NCBI GenBank assembly: GCA_964016885.1
Contig: OZ024743.1
Location: forward strand, 177,233,074 to 177,297,073
Source of the DNA: Eledone cirrhosa
Taxonomy: Eukaryota > Mollusca > Cephalopoda > Octopoda > Eledonidae
Direction: 5' to 3'
Length of the DNA: 64,000 nt
Positions 10,376-19,623 of the stretch are shown one piece after another. Position 1 is the first letter of the stretch; every line of letters begins with the position of its first letter. The translations under genes and the position numbers were made by a program. Under the pieces are notes generated by a model. That model was not told the origin of the DNA. It did not search any database and saw only the letters and a list, made by a program, of their open reading frames with translations.

Positions 10376-10594
10376 TGATTTCTACTATAGGCACAAGGCC
10401 AGCGAGTTTGGGGGAGGGGGTGAAGTCGATTAAATCGACTCCAGTGCATTACTGGTGCTTTATTTTATCGACCCCGTAAGGATAAAGGCAAAGCTAACCT
10501 CGGTGGGATTTGAACCCAGAACGTAAAGGGCCGCAACTCTATGCTGCAAAGCATGGTGTCCGACTCTCTACCGATACTGCCAATCCACCGCCCT
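10376..10594 (-). mobile_element. tRNA-derived SINE (octopus type), full length
   Basis: Complete reverse copy, including the longer body variant with gtcgattaaatcgactccag and ending in ccgatactgccaatccaccg. Confidence 0.9.
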
Positions 10595-10794
10595 AGCTAG
10601 TATAACAATAATACCAATGCTTCTGGAATATGAAGACTGAAACTAAATCCCATATAAGACTCGCCAAGAGTGTTTGGAATTAGGTGCTTACAACAAAGCA
10701 AAAGTTGAAGTCATACATAACTGCAAAGTTTCAGATTTAGGGTTAAAAAACAAACAAAATGAAAGTTATCTTGACTTCTGTAACTAAGATATGT

Positions 10795-11133
10795 TTGGGG
10801 TAATTCGAATTAAATTGAATCGATGCACCTCCGTCGGTTTCGACGATGAATGTTCTGGATTTTCGATAAATAGAATAGCCTGCTCATGAAATTAACGTGT
10901 AAGTAGCTGAGCATTCTACAGATACGTGTACTCTTAATGTGATTTTCATGTAAAGGTTAGTCCTTTACAGTTACAACCCATCTAACAGGCTTCTAGACAG
11001 CCCCCCCCCCCCCCCAAAAAAAATGGGTGAACTCAAGGCTCTAGAAAATGGCACTTGTCCGAGACGTCACACTATGGAATGGAACTCGGGACTTCAAGGT
11101 CGTTGTGGGGCGTACTTCTAAGCTATTCGACCA
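10795..11133 (-). mobile_element. Mollusc SINE family 3 (tRNA-like head, gagcaggct tail)
   Basis: Contains agcctgctcatgaaattaac and gtgtaagtagctgagcattc, the characteristic 3' body in reverse, and a reversed tRNA-like head near 11080-11133 (cgggacttcaaggtcgttg). A C-tract and A-tract lie inside at 11000-11020. Related copies are at 28181, 35185 and 52501. Confidence 0.65.
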
Positions 11134-11139
11134 GGTTCC

Positions 11140-11350
11140 GCAGACAAGGCCAAGAATTTGAGGGGAGGAGAAAGTCGATTAAATCGATCCAGTGCATTAC
11201 TGGTACTATATTTAATCGACCACGTAAGGATGAAAAGCAAAGCTAACCTCGGCAGGATTTGAATTCAGAAGGTAAAGGGACATGACTAAATACTGTAATG
11301 AATTTTGTCTTACACTCTACTGATTCTTCTGCCAATCCACCTCGTAATTA
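11140..11350 (-). mobile_element. tRNA-derived SINE (octopus type)
   Basis: Reverse copy with diverged 5' end (gacaaggccaagaatttgag) and a head ending in gattcttctgccaatccacc. Confidence 0.85.
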
Positions 11351-11351
11351 A

Positions 11352-11545
11352 TTGTTTTTACATTTGGCACAAGGCCAGCAATTTGAGGGAAGGTCGACTA
11401 AATCGAACCCAGTGCATTACTGCTACATTATTTTATCGACCCCGTAAGGAAGAAAGGCAAAGCTAACTTCGACGGGATTTAAACTCAGAACGTAAAGGGA
11501 CATAGCTAAATACCGATTCTTCTGCCAATTCACTGCGTAATTAAT
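11352..11545 (-). mobile_element. tRNA-derived SINE (octopus type), tandem to the previous
   Basis: Second reverse copy immediately after 11140-11350. The two share the diagnostic accgattcttctgccaat head variant and are probably tandem relatives. Confidence 0.85.
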
Positions 11546-12204
11546 GCGAAATGTAAACAACTGGGAAATTATTTCCCTGATAGGACCTTCACCAGTGATA
11601 TTAAAAAAGGATTTCTCATTTAGAAATTAGAATGAGATTGAGATATTCTACTGCTTTTTTAAAGAGCGTTAAAAATAAAATTAAACTTAAATGACTTTTA
11701 ACTAAAATCGAAACGTGAGCTTGGATTGCGATAAAAATAAACAAAATAAAACCAATAAGATTTAATCTAAATTTTCTTCACTTTGAGTAAATTAATTTGA
11801 TGATTATTAGTAAGAAAAAATAAGAAGAACAATTTAAAGATAATTGAGAAGTATTGAAAATATATTTATTTAGAAATATCAAATGGAACGAAGTGGTGTT
11901 AATATTTCAAAATTCAAAGAAAAATATTGAAATATTATAGAATCCATTAAACAGTCATTATGGCTTTCAACCAAAATATTTATATTCATTTATGAAAATA
12001 ATTGAAATCAAGATCGATGAAAGAAATAGTCACGTGCTGAATTCAAAACATTTTCTGAAAACATATTTTGCTCAGGATTAAACATGTAACCCCCACCTCC
12101 ACATTCAATTGTCATATTTATCACATACCTCTCATGAGTTTCACCCTTCTCCACCTTCTTTCTCACTACACAATGGAAAATCACAGACACTCTTAATACA
12201 CCCG
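11546..12204. other. Unassigned AT-rich sequence
   Basis: The reverse frame 12008-12190 has no recognisable domain. Confidence 0.4.
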
Positions 12205-12420
12205 CATGTCTGACGAAACACTAGTCACATGACTGTGACCCTCCCCACCATTTATGGTTATGCTATTTAATACACCTTTGGTCTTCAGTAAACGACTTCT
12301 GACCCAGACAGTCTTATTGGTGGTCACTCCTCTCAGGAAAGGCTTAACTTGACAGCGAGTTTTACTTCTGACTCAGAGTCTTATTGGTGGTTACTACTTT
12401 CAGAACAGGTTTCATTTGAT
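12205..12420 (+). repeat. Possible LTR-like segment with internal duplication
   Basis: A TATTTAAT box near 12266 is followed by two diverged copies of a unit of about 67 bp (ttctgacccagacagtctta / ttctgactcagagtcttatt, each followed by ttggtggt). This resembles a solo LTR or its promoter repeat, but no terminal TG...CA pair or target duplication was verified. Confidence 0.3.
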
Positions 12421-12756
12421 AGCTAATTTTATTCATGCCAGAAATGTTATTAAATTAATATCTTAATTTTATTTCCGTTACAAATTAAAATCAAAGCATT
12501 TAAATTGATAGTTACCAACAATTAATGAATTTGGACACAGCAATTAAGATATTTATTATTTAATTTATCAGAAATGTGGTTTGCATGAAGCACACAGAGA
12601 AACAAACAAAATTTTTAAGAAATTTTCCCCCCCTAAAATATTAATAAATTATATTGGCTTCTCACTGATTAAACAACTGGATTGTAAACATGAACATATT
12701 ACTTGAGAGTTAGTTGCCTTATATACAAGTATTTTCAACCCGGATATCTGCTCTGA
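12421..12756. other. Unassigned AT-rich sequence
   Basis: Nothing recognised. Confidence 0.4.
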
Positions 12757-13640
12757 ATGCTTGTAACAGAGGGGAGTCTGCTAAAAACAATCAAAGAGCA
12801 GGCGCTACGGGAGTATGGTATTGATGGACAGGTCCTTGTTGCTTTAAAGTCCTTATCTGAATACGTTATTATTTGTGTTCGGAAAAATTGTGCTAAGGCA
12901 AAACCAATCAATATGTATATCCGACTCTACCAAGAGTGTGTACAGCTATATGTACTATTGATCATCTTCATGAACATAATTGACATGTGCAGCTGGGTTG
13001 GAAGTGATATTACGATTGGTGGTGTAGGATCAGTCGGTTGGATTTGCAGACGACATGGTGTTACTTTACTGACATGCATGCAATACGTTTGCTGTCGAGT
13101 GATGTACGGCAGCAATGAAAATCAGTAATGTAAAGACTGAGACAGTCGTCCCTCTCAAGGAAGCATATACAGTGCCTTCTACATGTGAGTGGAGTGCCAC
13201 TGAAACAGGTGAAGAGGTTCATGTATTTTGGGGTCGTTTTAACGAGTGATGGAAGGCAGGATGTTGATTTAAACGCAAGAATTGCTCGAGCTGGTGATTT
13301 AACGCAGCAGCTTGAGCATCCGGTCACCAGAAGGGAGGTAGGTGTAAAAGCCGAACTCGTTATCCTCAAGTCAATATTAGTGCTTACCCTTACCTATGGT
13401 CATGAATCTTGAGCAATGACCGAAAGAATACAATAGCAAATATAAGCAGCCGAAATGGGGTCCCACCGAAGACTCTTTAGAGTAACGTTACTCGACAGAA
13501 TGCGTAGTATAGAGCTTAGTGAATCATTCCAGGTGAAGCCGCTACCTCTTCACAGCAAGAGATCACAGCTCCGGTCTTTTTTTAGAATGTCTCAAGAAAG
13601 AATCGCTGAATATCCATGAGCTCCATTCGTCTCGCATGGG
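12757..13640 (+). pseudogene. Decayed non-LTR retrotransposon (LINE) reverse transcriptase
   Basis: Reading across frames gives a LINE reverse transcriptase from the mid-domain to the C-terminus. Pieces include REYGIDGQVLVALKSLSEYV (12757 frame), an IIFMN-ID block, the catalytic FADD motif at 13043-13054 in another frame, VKRFMYFGVVLTSDGRQDVD (13185-13412) and ILVLTLTYGHES, ending in a C-terminal SQERIAEYP segment. Several frameshifts and stops make it non-functional. It is followed by (AAG)n at 13732. Confidence 0.8.
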
Positions 13641-13729
13641 AATTCAGCCGAATTTATTGAAGACGGTTGCTTTTTACGCGACCCTCTGAAATCTGTGTTT
13701 GACGACTCCGATGTCACCGCTTCAGCAGG

Positions 13730-13731
<2 letters not shown>

Positions 13732-13762
<31 letters not shown>

Positions 13763-13770
13763 AAGAAGAT
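13732..13770. repeat. (AAG)n array
   Basis: About 12 GAA/AAG units at the 3' end of the LINE fragment. Confidence 0.95.
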
Positions 13771-13794
13771 ATCCAATTTCCTCTATTGTTAATT

Positions 13795-13970
13795 TTTGCA
13801 TTTTTCTGCTTGAATATATGTAATTTTATGTTTGTGACATAAATATCTGAAGCCCATATATACATTGTCAACTGGCCGATGTCATTAGTCACTTTTCCTA
13901 CTTTTAATATGGCATTTCTATTGCTTGATTCACTATCTATGCAACTTCCAAGATAAGTGAGTTTGGACAA
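13795..13970 (-). pseudogene. LINE (RTE-like) reverse transcriptase C-terminal fragment
   Basis: The reverse frame reads SKLTYLGSCIDSESSNRNAI followed by KVGKVTNDIGQL and WASDIYVTNIKLHIF. This matches the common LINE segment (F-YLGS-I ... I-RI-KA ... W-S--I----K). It ends in the same AAG array, but in opposite orientation to the fragment on its left. Confidence 0.65.
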
Positions 13971-14394
13971 TTTCCCTTATATAATAACCTTGGCATTTGA
14001 TATTTTTTATATTATTCATAATATATATTTTCGACAAGCTTACAGAAAAACTGATCAAACGATTGGAGTTTCAGATCATGTATAATTACTAGAACTAAAA
14101 GTTTGTATTCCCCGGATGCATTGCACGGTATTTACTTATCCATGTATGATAATGTAATATTTATAGAGATTTTTTATCTCTACTTACAGCGATATCCTTT
14201 GAATATTTGAGTTTAGCCTTGAAGACGTCGCTGCCTTGTAATCCAACACTACTCATTTGGGCAGCTGTTAAATTTGTTACAAACTCTCCTTGTTAAAAAT
14301 ACATTATGGTATACGTATTCCAAGTACAATAGCCCCTTATTTTAGGAGAAGGAAATATAAACTGTTGTGGAAATTATGCGTTTTGTAAGAGCTA
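13971..14394. other. Unassigned sequence
   Basis: Nothing recognised. Confidence 0.4.
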
Positions 14395-14650
14395 ATATGT
14401 CCCAGGATAGAATCGTTGGGTAGATTTTACGGGCAAAACCAGCCGACAGGAGACCCAGGGGTAAACCCTGAGTAAGATGGTTGGATTACTTCAATGAATT
14501 CGACTGGTCTCACTTGGGAATCCAGTCAGATCAATTGGAGGCGGTTGCGTCTGACAGGACGCAATGGAAAGAGTATTTGCGGGCTCTGCCCCCACGACCC
14601 TCTCAGGAAGAAGAAGAAGAAGAAGAAGAAGAAGAAGAAGAAGAAGAATC
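14395..14650 (+). pseudogene. LINE C-terminal fragment ending in (GAA)n
   Basis: Reads MDYFNEFDWSHLGIQSDQLE then VASDRTQWKEYLRALPPRPS, a standard LINE C-terminus (W-DY-----W-LG ... DR--W--L). It runs straight into 14 GAA codons (14604-14648). The 12.76-kb fragment also ends in GAA, so this is probably the family's 3' tail. Confidence 0.7.
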
Positions 14651-15360
14651 CATATTTTGCCGTAGAATAAAGGTAAGCTAGACCCACGCCGAATGCGTGA
14701 CATAAAGAAAATAAATAATTGAATTGATTGAAGTTATAATGAAGAATTGAGAGGGAATCGGTTGTGTGATAGGGAATCGAGTGTCCTTATTTATTTACGT
14801 ACCACCTGTATTGAATTGTGAGACTTGGTTTTATTCACAGTTGAAACCTTTCCATTCAGTTGGGATGATCAGATCAGTAACATTAACGCCATACATTTTG
14901 ATGTTATTTCTCTTATAAATTTGTAAAGTTGTATTCTGTAAGAAATGAGTTTAAAAGTAATCATCATATAGGATATTATTAACCATTTCAATATAATATG
15001 TTTTAGTTTCAGCTCTCAGTATCTACACTAACTGTAAATGATTAATTTCGGTGTGCGACTAAACTATTTGATAAACACTTACATGTGACAGTTCAATATA
15101 TGTGATTCCATTTGTACTTCCCGGACTGTGGTTTCCTCACTGTCATTTCAAATAAAAATGTATTAAAACAAACAAACAAAATCAAACAAAAACAATTAAG
15201 ATAAAAGTGTTTTCTAGACATTGAAGAGAAATGATATATATGCTCACTCTTATAACTTCCTATAGAGTATCTTACACGTTAAGTTAAATTTTATTATATT
15301 TCCCCAGAAAGTAAATCTACAAAAATTGAATTAGTTGTGTTGGAGGGCAATGTTAATAAT
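14651..15360. other. Unassigned AT-rich sequence
   Basis: Nothing recognised. Confidence 0.4.
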
Positions 15361-15545
15361 TGTTTCTACTTTTGGCACAAGGCCATTAATTAACCAGTGC
15401 ATTACTGGTATTTTATTTTATCGGCCCCGTCAGGATGAAAGGCAAAGTTAACCTCGGCGGGATTTGAACTCATAATGGAAAGGGGCGCAACTCTATGCGT
15501 CAAAGCATGGCATCCGACCCTCTACTGATACTGCCAATCCACCGG
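15361..15545 (-). mobile_element. tRNA-derived SINE (octopus type), full length
   Basis: Complete reverse copy from tgtttctacttttggcacaa to ctgatactgccaatccaccg. Confidence 0.9.
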
Positions 15546-15583
15546 AACATTGACTTCACCTCAAATTGAATTAGGTCACCTAA

Positions 15584-15584
<1 letters not shown>

Positions 15585-15614
<30 letters not shown>

Positions 15615-15636
15615 TAATGTACATATATATACATTA

Positions 15637-15668
<32 letters not shown>
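15585..15668. repeat. TA array with ttaatgtacatatata units
   Basis: (TG)(TA)n, then two units resembling those of the minisatellite at 18503-18668, then TA. It forms the left flank of the PLE insertion. Confidence 0.85.
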
Positions 15669-15670
<2 letters not shown>

Positions 15671-15884
15671 CGTTTCTGAATTTGTTTAGCAAGATTCTTT
15701 ATCTGAAATCGTGTGTTGAAACCGATATTGTTATACTTTGGGAGGGTCATGTTGCCAATAAGAAACACACGCACCAGTTGCTTCAATTTATTATATATTT
15801 ATAAATTTATAAATTTTCAAATCTACAAACTTATAAATTTCTGGTTGGTTGGTTGGTTCCACAACCAGATAGTTGTTTATATAT

Positions 15885-15929
15885 AGTCATATTCCTTTCG
15901 TCACACACTCTGTGACCTCTTCAGTGACT
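15885..15929 (-). ncRNA. Hammerhead ribozyme in inverted PLE pseudo-LTR
   Basis: Minus strand: helix I AGTCA (15929-15925) with TGACT (15889-15885), core CTGAAGA (15924-15918), helix II closed by GTCAC/GTGAC, GAAA (15899-15896), predicted cleavage between 15890 and 15889. Position 16.2 is A instead of the C seen in the other pseudo-LTR copies, so helix III loses a pair here. Confidence 0.6.
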
Positions 15930-16433
15930 GGGGATTCCTTTCTTTGTTTCTGTGCCTTTCCTTTCTTCTGTCCTACGCCATTTTGTTTCTGTGTGTGTGT
16001 TGTGAGCTCAGTTTGCGCATGCGCCACATCCGGGTGTCTGTGTGTGTTTGTGTTCATTTATCTATTTGTTTATTTATTTACATGTTGTTGGTTGGTTGTT
16101 TGTTCTATGTGTGTGTGTGTTTTCATTTTGTCCTTAATTGTAAGTTGTGATGTTGCTGTTCCACTCATATTTTCTATTTAATTTTGGTTGTAATTCTTTT
16201 ATGCTTACTGCCTCTGTAATTTGCCTAAACATTGCATCTTTTCTGTGTGTGGATTCTATTTTTATTTCTATGTTCTCTAATTTACCCTTGTGTTCTATCT
16301 TAGCATGTTGGTAGAGTACAGATGATTCTTTATTATCTTGAAGGTCTCGCCAGTGTTCATTTATCCGTTCCCCTATACTACGAGCTGTCTCACCTATGTA
16401 CACTATATTTTTATTTCTACATGAGAAAAACAC

Positions 16434-17493
16434 AATGGAAAGCATCCAGCAAATAGCAAACTCCATCCACCAGAGCATTAGAGTTACTATAGACTACCCA
16501 AGTAGACACCCCAACCATCGATTACCTGTACTAGACACAGAGCTCTGGTTAGATACCATTAACAACCAAAAACAAATCCTCCATTCACATTATGCCAAAC
16601 CCATGACTTCCAAACATCTGATCCACCGAAACTCGGCCATTTCGGACCATACCAAAATCAACATACTGATTGCGGATTTGGTACGGGTGATGAGAAATGT
16701 GTCCCGCATGTGCAACCCCGAAGAACTAGAGAGACACATACAACACTTCATCCACCGTATGCAGTTCTCTGGCTACAATCAGAGAGATAGAATCAAAGTG
16801 TATAGAGGTGCCAGAACCAAATGGGAAAAAATGGTAAATAATGACATAAATGGGACCTGCCCCTTGTATAGGAGAACATTTTGGAATAGAATAGAAAGAA
16901 CTAGGAACAAGGCCAATAGAATAAACTCATGGTATGATAGCAATAAATACCAGAGTGTAATGTTCATCAATACAACCCCTAGAGGCGAACTAGCCTACAA
17001 ATTTAGAAGGGCCCTAAATAAACATAAACTAAATATTAAGATAGTAGAAAGACCAGGTACCTCCGTAAAAACACTTATTAGGAAGACATACCCGTTCCAA
17101 AGACCCTCATGTATAGATAAGAAATGTATAACCTGTAAAATAAGCCCCCATATTAACTGTAAAACTAGAAATGTAGTGTATAGCATAAGATGTACTGAAT
17201 GACAATGTAGAAACAAAAATATAGTGTACATAGGTGAGACAGCTCGTAGTATAGGGGAACGGATAAATGAACACTGGCGAGACCTTCAAGATAATAAAGA
17301 ATCATCTGTACTCTACCAACATGCTAAGATAGAACACAAGGGTAAATTAGAGAACATAGAAATAAAAATAGAATCCACACACAGAAAAGATGCAATGTTT
17401 AGGCAAATTACAGAGGCAGTAAGCATAAAAGAATTACAACCAAAATTAAATAGAAAATATGAGTGGAACAGCAACATCACAACTTACAATTAA
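16434..17493 (+). pseudogene. PLE ORF, C-terminal third with GIY-YIG nuclease, nonsense-interrupted
   Basis: This is the post-catalytic reverse-transcriptase region, a Cys/His linker (CIDKKCITC followed by HINC) and a GIY-YIG nuclease domain (VVYSI ... VYIGETARSIGERINEHW). The first 10 or so residues of the open frame that begins at 16396 are antisense sequence from the inverted arm, so the true sense text begins at about 16424. An in-frame TGA at 17200-17202 replaces the GGA found in the other copy (22957-22959), after which the frame continues to 17493. Where the other copy has its TAG (22292-22294), this copy retains GAG, so the two copies carry different disabling mutations. Confidence 0.85.
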
Positions 17494-17906
17494 GGACAAA
17501 ATGAAAACACACACACACACATAGAACAAACAACCAACCAACAACATGTAAATAAATAAACAAATAGATAAATGAACACAAACACACACAGACACCCGGA
17601 TGTGGCGCATGCGCAAACTGAGCACACAACACACACACAGAAACAAAATGGCGTAGGACAGAAGAAAGGAAAGGCACAGAAACAAAGAAAGGAATCCCCA
17701 GTCACTGAAGAGGTCACATAGTGTGTGACGAAAGGACTATGACTATATATAAACAACTATCTGGTTGTGGTACCAACCAACCAACCAGAAATTTATAAGT
17801 TTGTAGATTTGTAAATTTATAAATTTATAAATATATAATAAATTGAAGTGAAAGCAGCTGGTGCGTGTATTTCTTATTGGCAACATGACCCTCCCAAAGT
17901 ATAACA
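17494..17906 (+). repeat. PLE pseudo-LTR, downstream part
   Basis: The untranslated part of the pseudo-LTR contains the hammerhead and an (accaacc)n / aaatttataa block, and ends just after the start of the next ORF copy (gaccctcccaaagtataaca). It then passes into (TA)n. Confidence 0.8.
17700..17744 (+). ncRNA. Hammerhead ribozyme in PLE pseudo-LTR
   Basis: Helix I AGTCA (17700-17704) with TGACT (17740-17744), 5 bp. Core CTGAAGA (17705-17711). Helix II GTCACA/TGTGAC with one extra G at its base. GAAA (17730-17733). Helix III is a G-C pair plus A-U around a 2-nt loop. Cleavage triplet CTA (17737-17739), cut after 17739. Hammerheads in PLE pseudo-LTRs are established. The fold here was made by hand. 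Confidence 0.7.
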
Positions 17907-18051
<145 letters not shown>

Positions 18052-18125
18052 TTCATATATCCATTAATGTACATATATCTATGAATATAAATTACACAAT
18101 AATCAAAGTTATGTTCAAATAATTT

Positions 18126-18178
18126 TATTGCTGACAATCGTTTCTTCCAAACTTTCATTTGGAATCATCGGAGCACTA
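18126..18178 (-). ncRNA. Hammerhead ribozyme, near-intact (U4 changed)
   Basis: Minus strand. Helix II is a perfect 7-bp stem TTCCAAA/TTTGGAA with a 6-nt loop (18164-18145). GAAA is at 18144-18141. Helix III is C-G plus A-U around GATT. The triplet is GTC, with cleavage between 18133 and 18132. Helix I pairs AGCA with TGCT, then two more pairs after a mismatch. The core reads CCGATGA (18171-18165), i.e. C in place of the conserved U4, which would weaken cleavage. The (TA)n array lies about 85 nt downstream on the minus strand. Confidence 0.65.
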
Positions 18179-18275
18179 GCAAAGTTTGTACATATAATTA
18201 ACTTCCTATTCAACTGAACAATCATATAGATACATGGATATTAATATTGTCAACAACAATTTCATATTTACAGAG

Positions 18276-18395
18276 TGGAATGGATGTGACAGAGATTATT
18301 AGAGAACTGTACAAGAATTAAAAAGGCACTGAGTGGAATGCATGCGACAGAGATTACAAGGGAAAAGTATAATAATTAAAGAGGCATTAAGGTAG
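18276..18395. repeat. Direct duplication, about 58-bp unit
   Basis: agtggaatggatgtgacaga and agtggaatgcatgcgacaga begin two diverged tandem copies, each followed by gagattac/t and a taatt-aaa-aggca end. Confidence 0.6.
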
Positions 18396-18502
18396 AAAGT
18401 TACCCGTAAAACGAGGACATAGCAGTACACATCCAAGTGTATAGAGAGTGCAAATGCGTTAGACATATACAGGGCAGTTAGGTAGGAAACAAGCAATGGT
18501 AC

Positions 18503-18668
18503 TATATCTATTAATATACATATATATATATTAATGTACATATATCTGTTCATGTACATATATCCATTAATGTACATATATATATTAATGTATATATATA
18601 TACGTTAATGTGCATATATCTACTAATGTACATATATATACATTAATGTACATATATATATATATATT
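18503..18668. repeat. ttaatgtacatatata minisatellite
   Basis: About eight units of roughly 20 bp (attaatgtacatatatatac and variants). It forms the immediate 5' flank of the PLE copy. Similar units flank the other PLE copy at 15610-15640. Confidence 0.85.
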
Positions 18669-18950
18669 GTTATACTTTGGGAGGGTCATGTTGCCAATAA
18701 GAAACACACGCACCAGTTGCTTTCACTTCAATTTATTATAATAAATTTATAAATTTATAAATTTATAAATTTCTGGTTGGTTGGTTGGTTCCACAACCAG
18801 ATAGTTGTTTATATATTGTCATAGTTCTTTCGTCACACACTATGTGACCTCTTCAGTGACTGGGGATTCTTTTCTTTGTTTTTTGTGCCTCTCCTTTGTT
18901 CTGTCCTACGCCATTTTGTTTCTGTGTGTGTGTTGTGTGTTGTGTGCTTG
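18669..18950 (-). repeat. Inverted 5' flank of PLE (pseudo-LTR fragment)
   Basis: Reverse complement of the untranslated pseudo-LTR, from the gttatactttgggagggtca end to the gtgtgttgtgtgctt junction at about 18950. It forms an inverted repeat with the 5' pseudo-LTR. Confidence 0.85.
18818..18860 (-). ncRNA. Hammerhead ribozyme in inverted PLE flank
   Basis: Minus strand: helix I GTCA (18860-18857) with TGAC (18821-18818), core CTGAAGA (18856-18850), helix II GTCACA/TGTGAC, GAAA (18831-18828), triplet CTA, cut between 18822 and 18821. Confidence 0.65.
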
Positions 18951-19623
18951 AGACCTTCAAGATAGTAAAGAATCATCTGTACTCTACCAACATGCTAAAA
19001 TAGAACACAAGGGTAAATTAGAGAACATTGAAATAAAAATAGAATCTACACACAGAAAAGACGCAATGTTTAAACAAATCACAGAGGCAATAAACATAAA
19101 AGAATTACAACCAAAATTAAATAGAAAATATGAGTGGAACAGCAACATCACAACTTACAATTGAGGACAAAATGAAAACACACACACACATAGAACAAAC
19201 AACCAACCAGTAACATGTAAATAAACAAATAAATAAATGAACATAAACACACACAGACACCCGGATGTGGCGCATGCGCAGACTGAGCACACAACACACA
19301 CACAGAAACAAAATGGCGTAGGACAGAACAAAGGAGAGGCACAAAAAACAAAGAAAAGAATCCCCAGTCACTGAAGAGGTCACGGAGTGTGTGACGAAAG
19401 AACTATGACAATATATAAACAACTATCTGGTTGTGGAACCAACCAACCAACCAGAAATTTATAAATTTATAAATTTATAAATTTATTATAATAAATTGAA
19501 GTGAAAGCAACTGGTGCGTATGTTTCTTATTGGCAACATGACCCTCCCAAAGTATAACAATATCGGTTTCAACACACGATTTCAGATAAAGAATCTTGCT
19601 AAACAAATTCAGAAACGAAATAT
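18951..19623 (+). repeat. PLE 5' pseudo-LTR
   Basis: Direct repeat of 23032-23704. It starts within GIY-YIG coding sequence (agaccttcaagatag), passes the nuclease stop (TGA here, TAA in the 3' copy), the hammerhead, and ends in the first codons of the ORF (cagaaacgaaatat). Confidence 0.9.
19367..19409 (+). ncRNA. Hammerhead ribozyme in PLE 5' pseudo-LTR
   Basis: Helix I GTCA (19367-19370) with TGAC (19406-19409), core CTGAAGA (19371-19377), helix II GTCAC/GTGAC, GAAA (19396-19399), minimal helix III G-C around AA, triplet CTA, cut after 19405. Cleavage would leave an RNA starting about 130 nt upstream of the likely ORF start. Confidence 0.7.

Larger units (their letters stand above)
15664..17906 (+). 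mobile_element. Penelope-like element, 5'-truncated foldback copy
   Basis: The unit consists of an inverted 3' segment (15664-16423, minus sense) joined head-to-head at about 16424 to a sense segment (16424-17906) that starts inside the ORF. Arms 15664-16423 and about 17205-17906 are inverted repeats covering the pseudo-LTR and the GIY-YIG end. An inverted 5' flank of this kind is a known feature of PLE integration. It lies between TA-rich flanks on both sides and is about 95% similar by eye to the copy at 18669-23704. Confidence 0.85.

Noticed and set aside
12200..12225. CTGACGAAACACTAGTCACATG as a hammerhead without helix II
   Set aside because: A 5-bp helix I and GUC are present, but CUGACGA and GAAA overlap and helix II is absent, so no catalytic core can form.
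15873..16181. Frames of 67-102 codons within pseudo-LTRs (also 17446-17756, 19117-19422, 23198-23503)
   Set aside because: They are antisense to the PLE 3' end. They recur only because the pseudo-LTR is repeated and contain no recognised domain.
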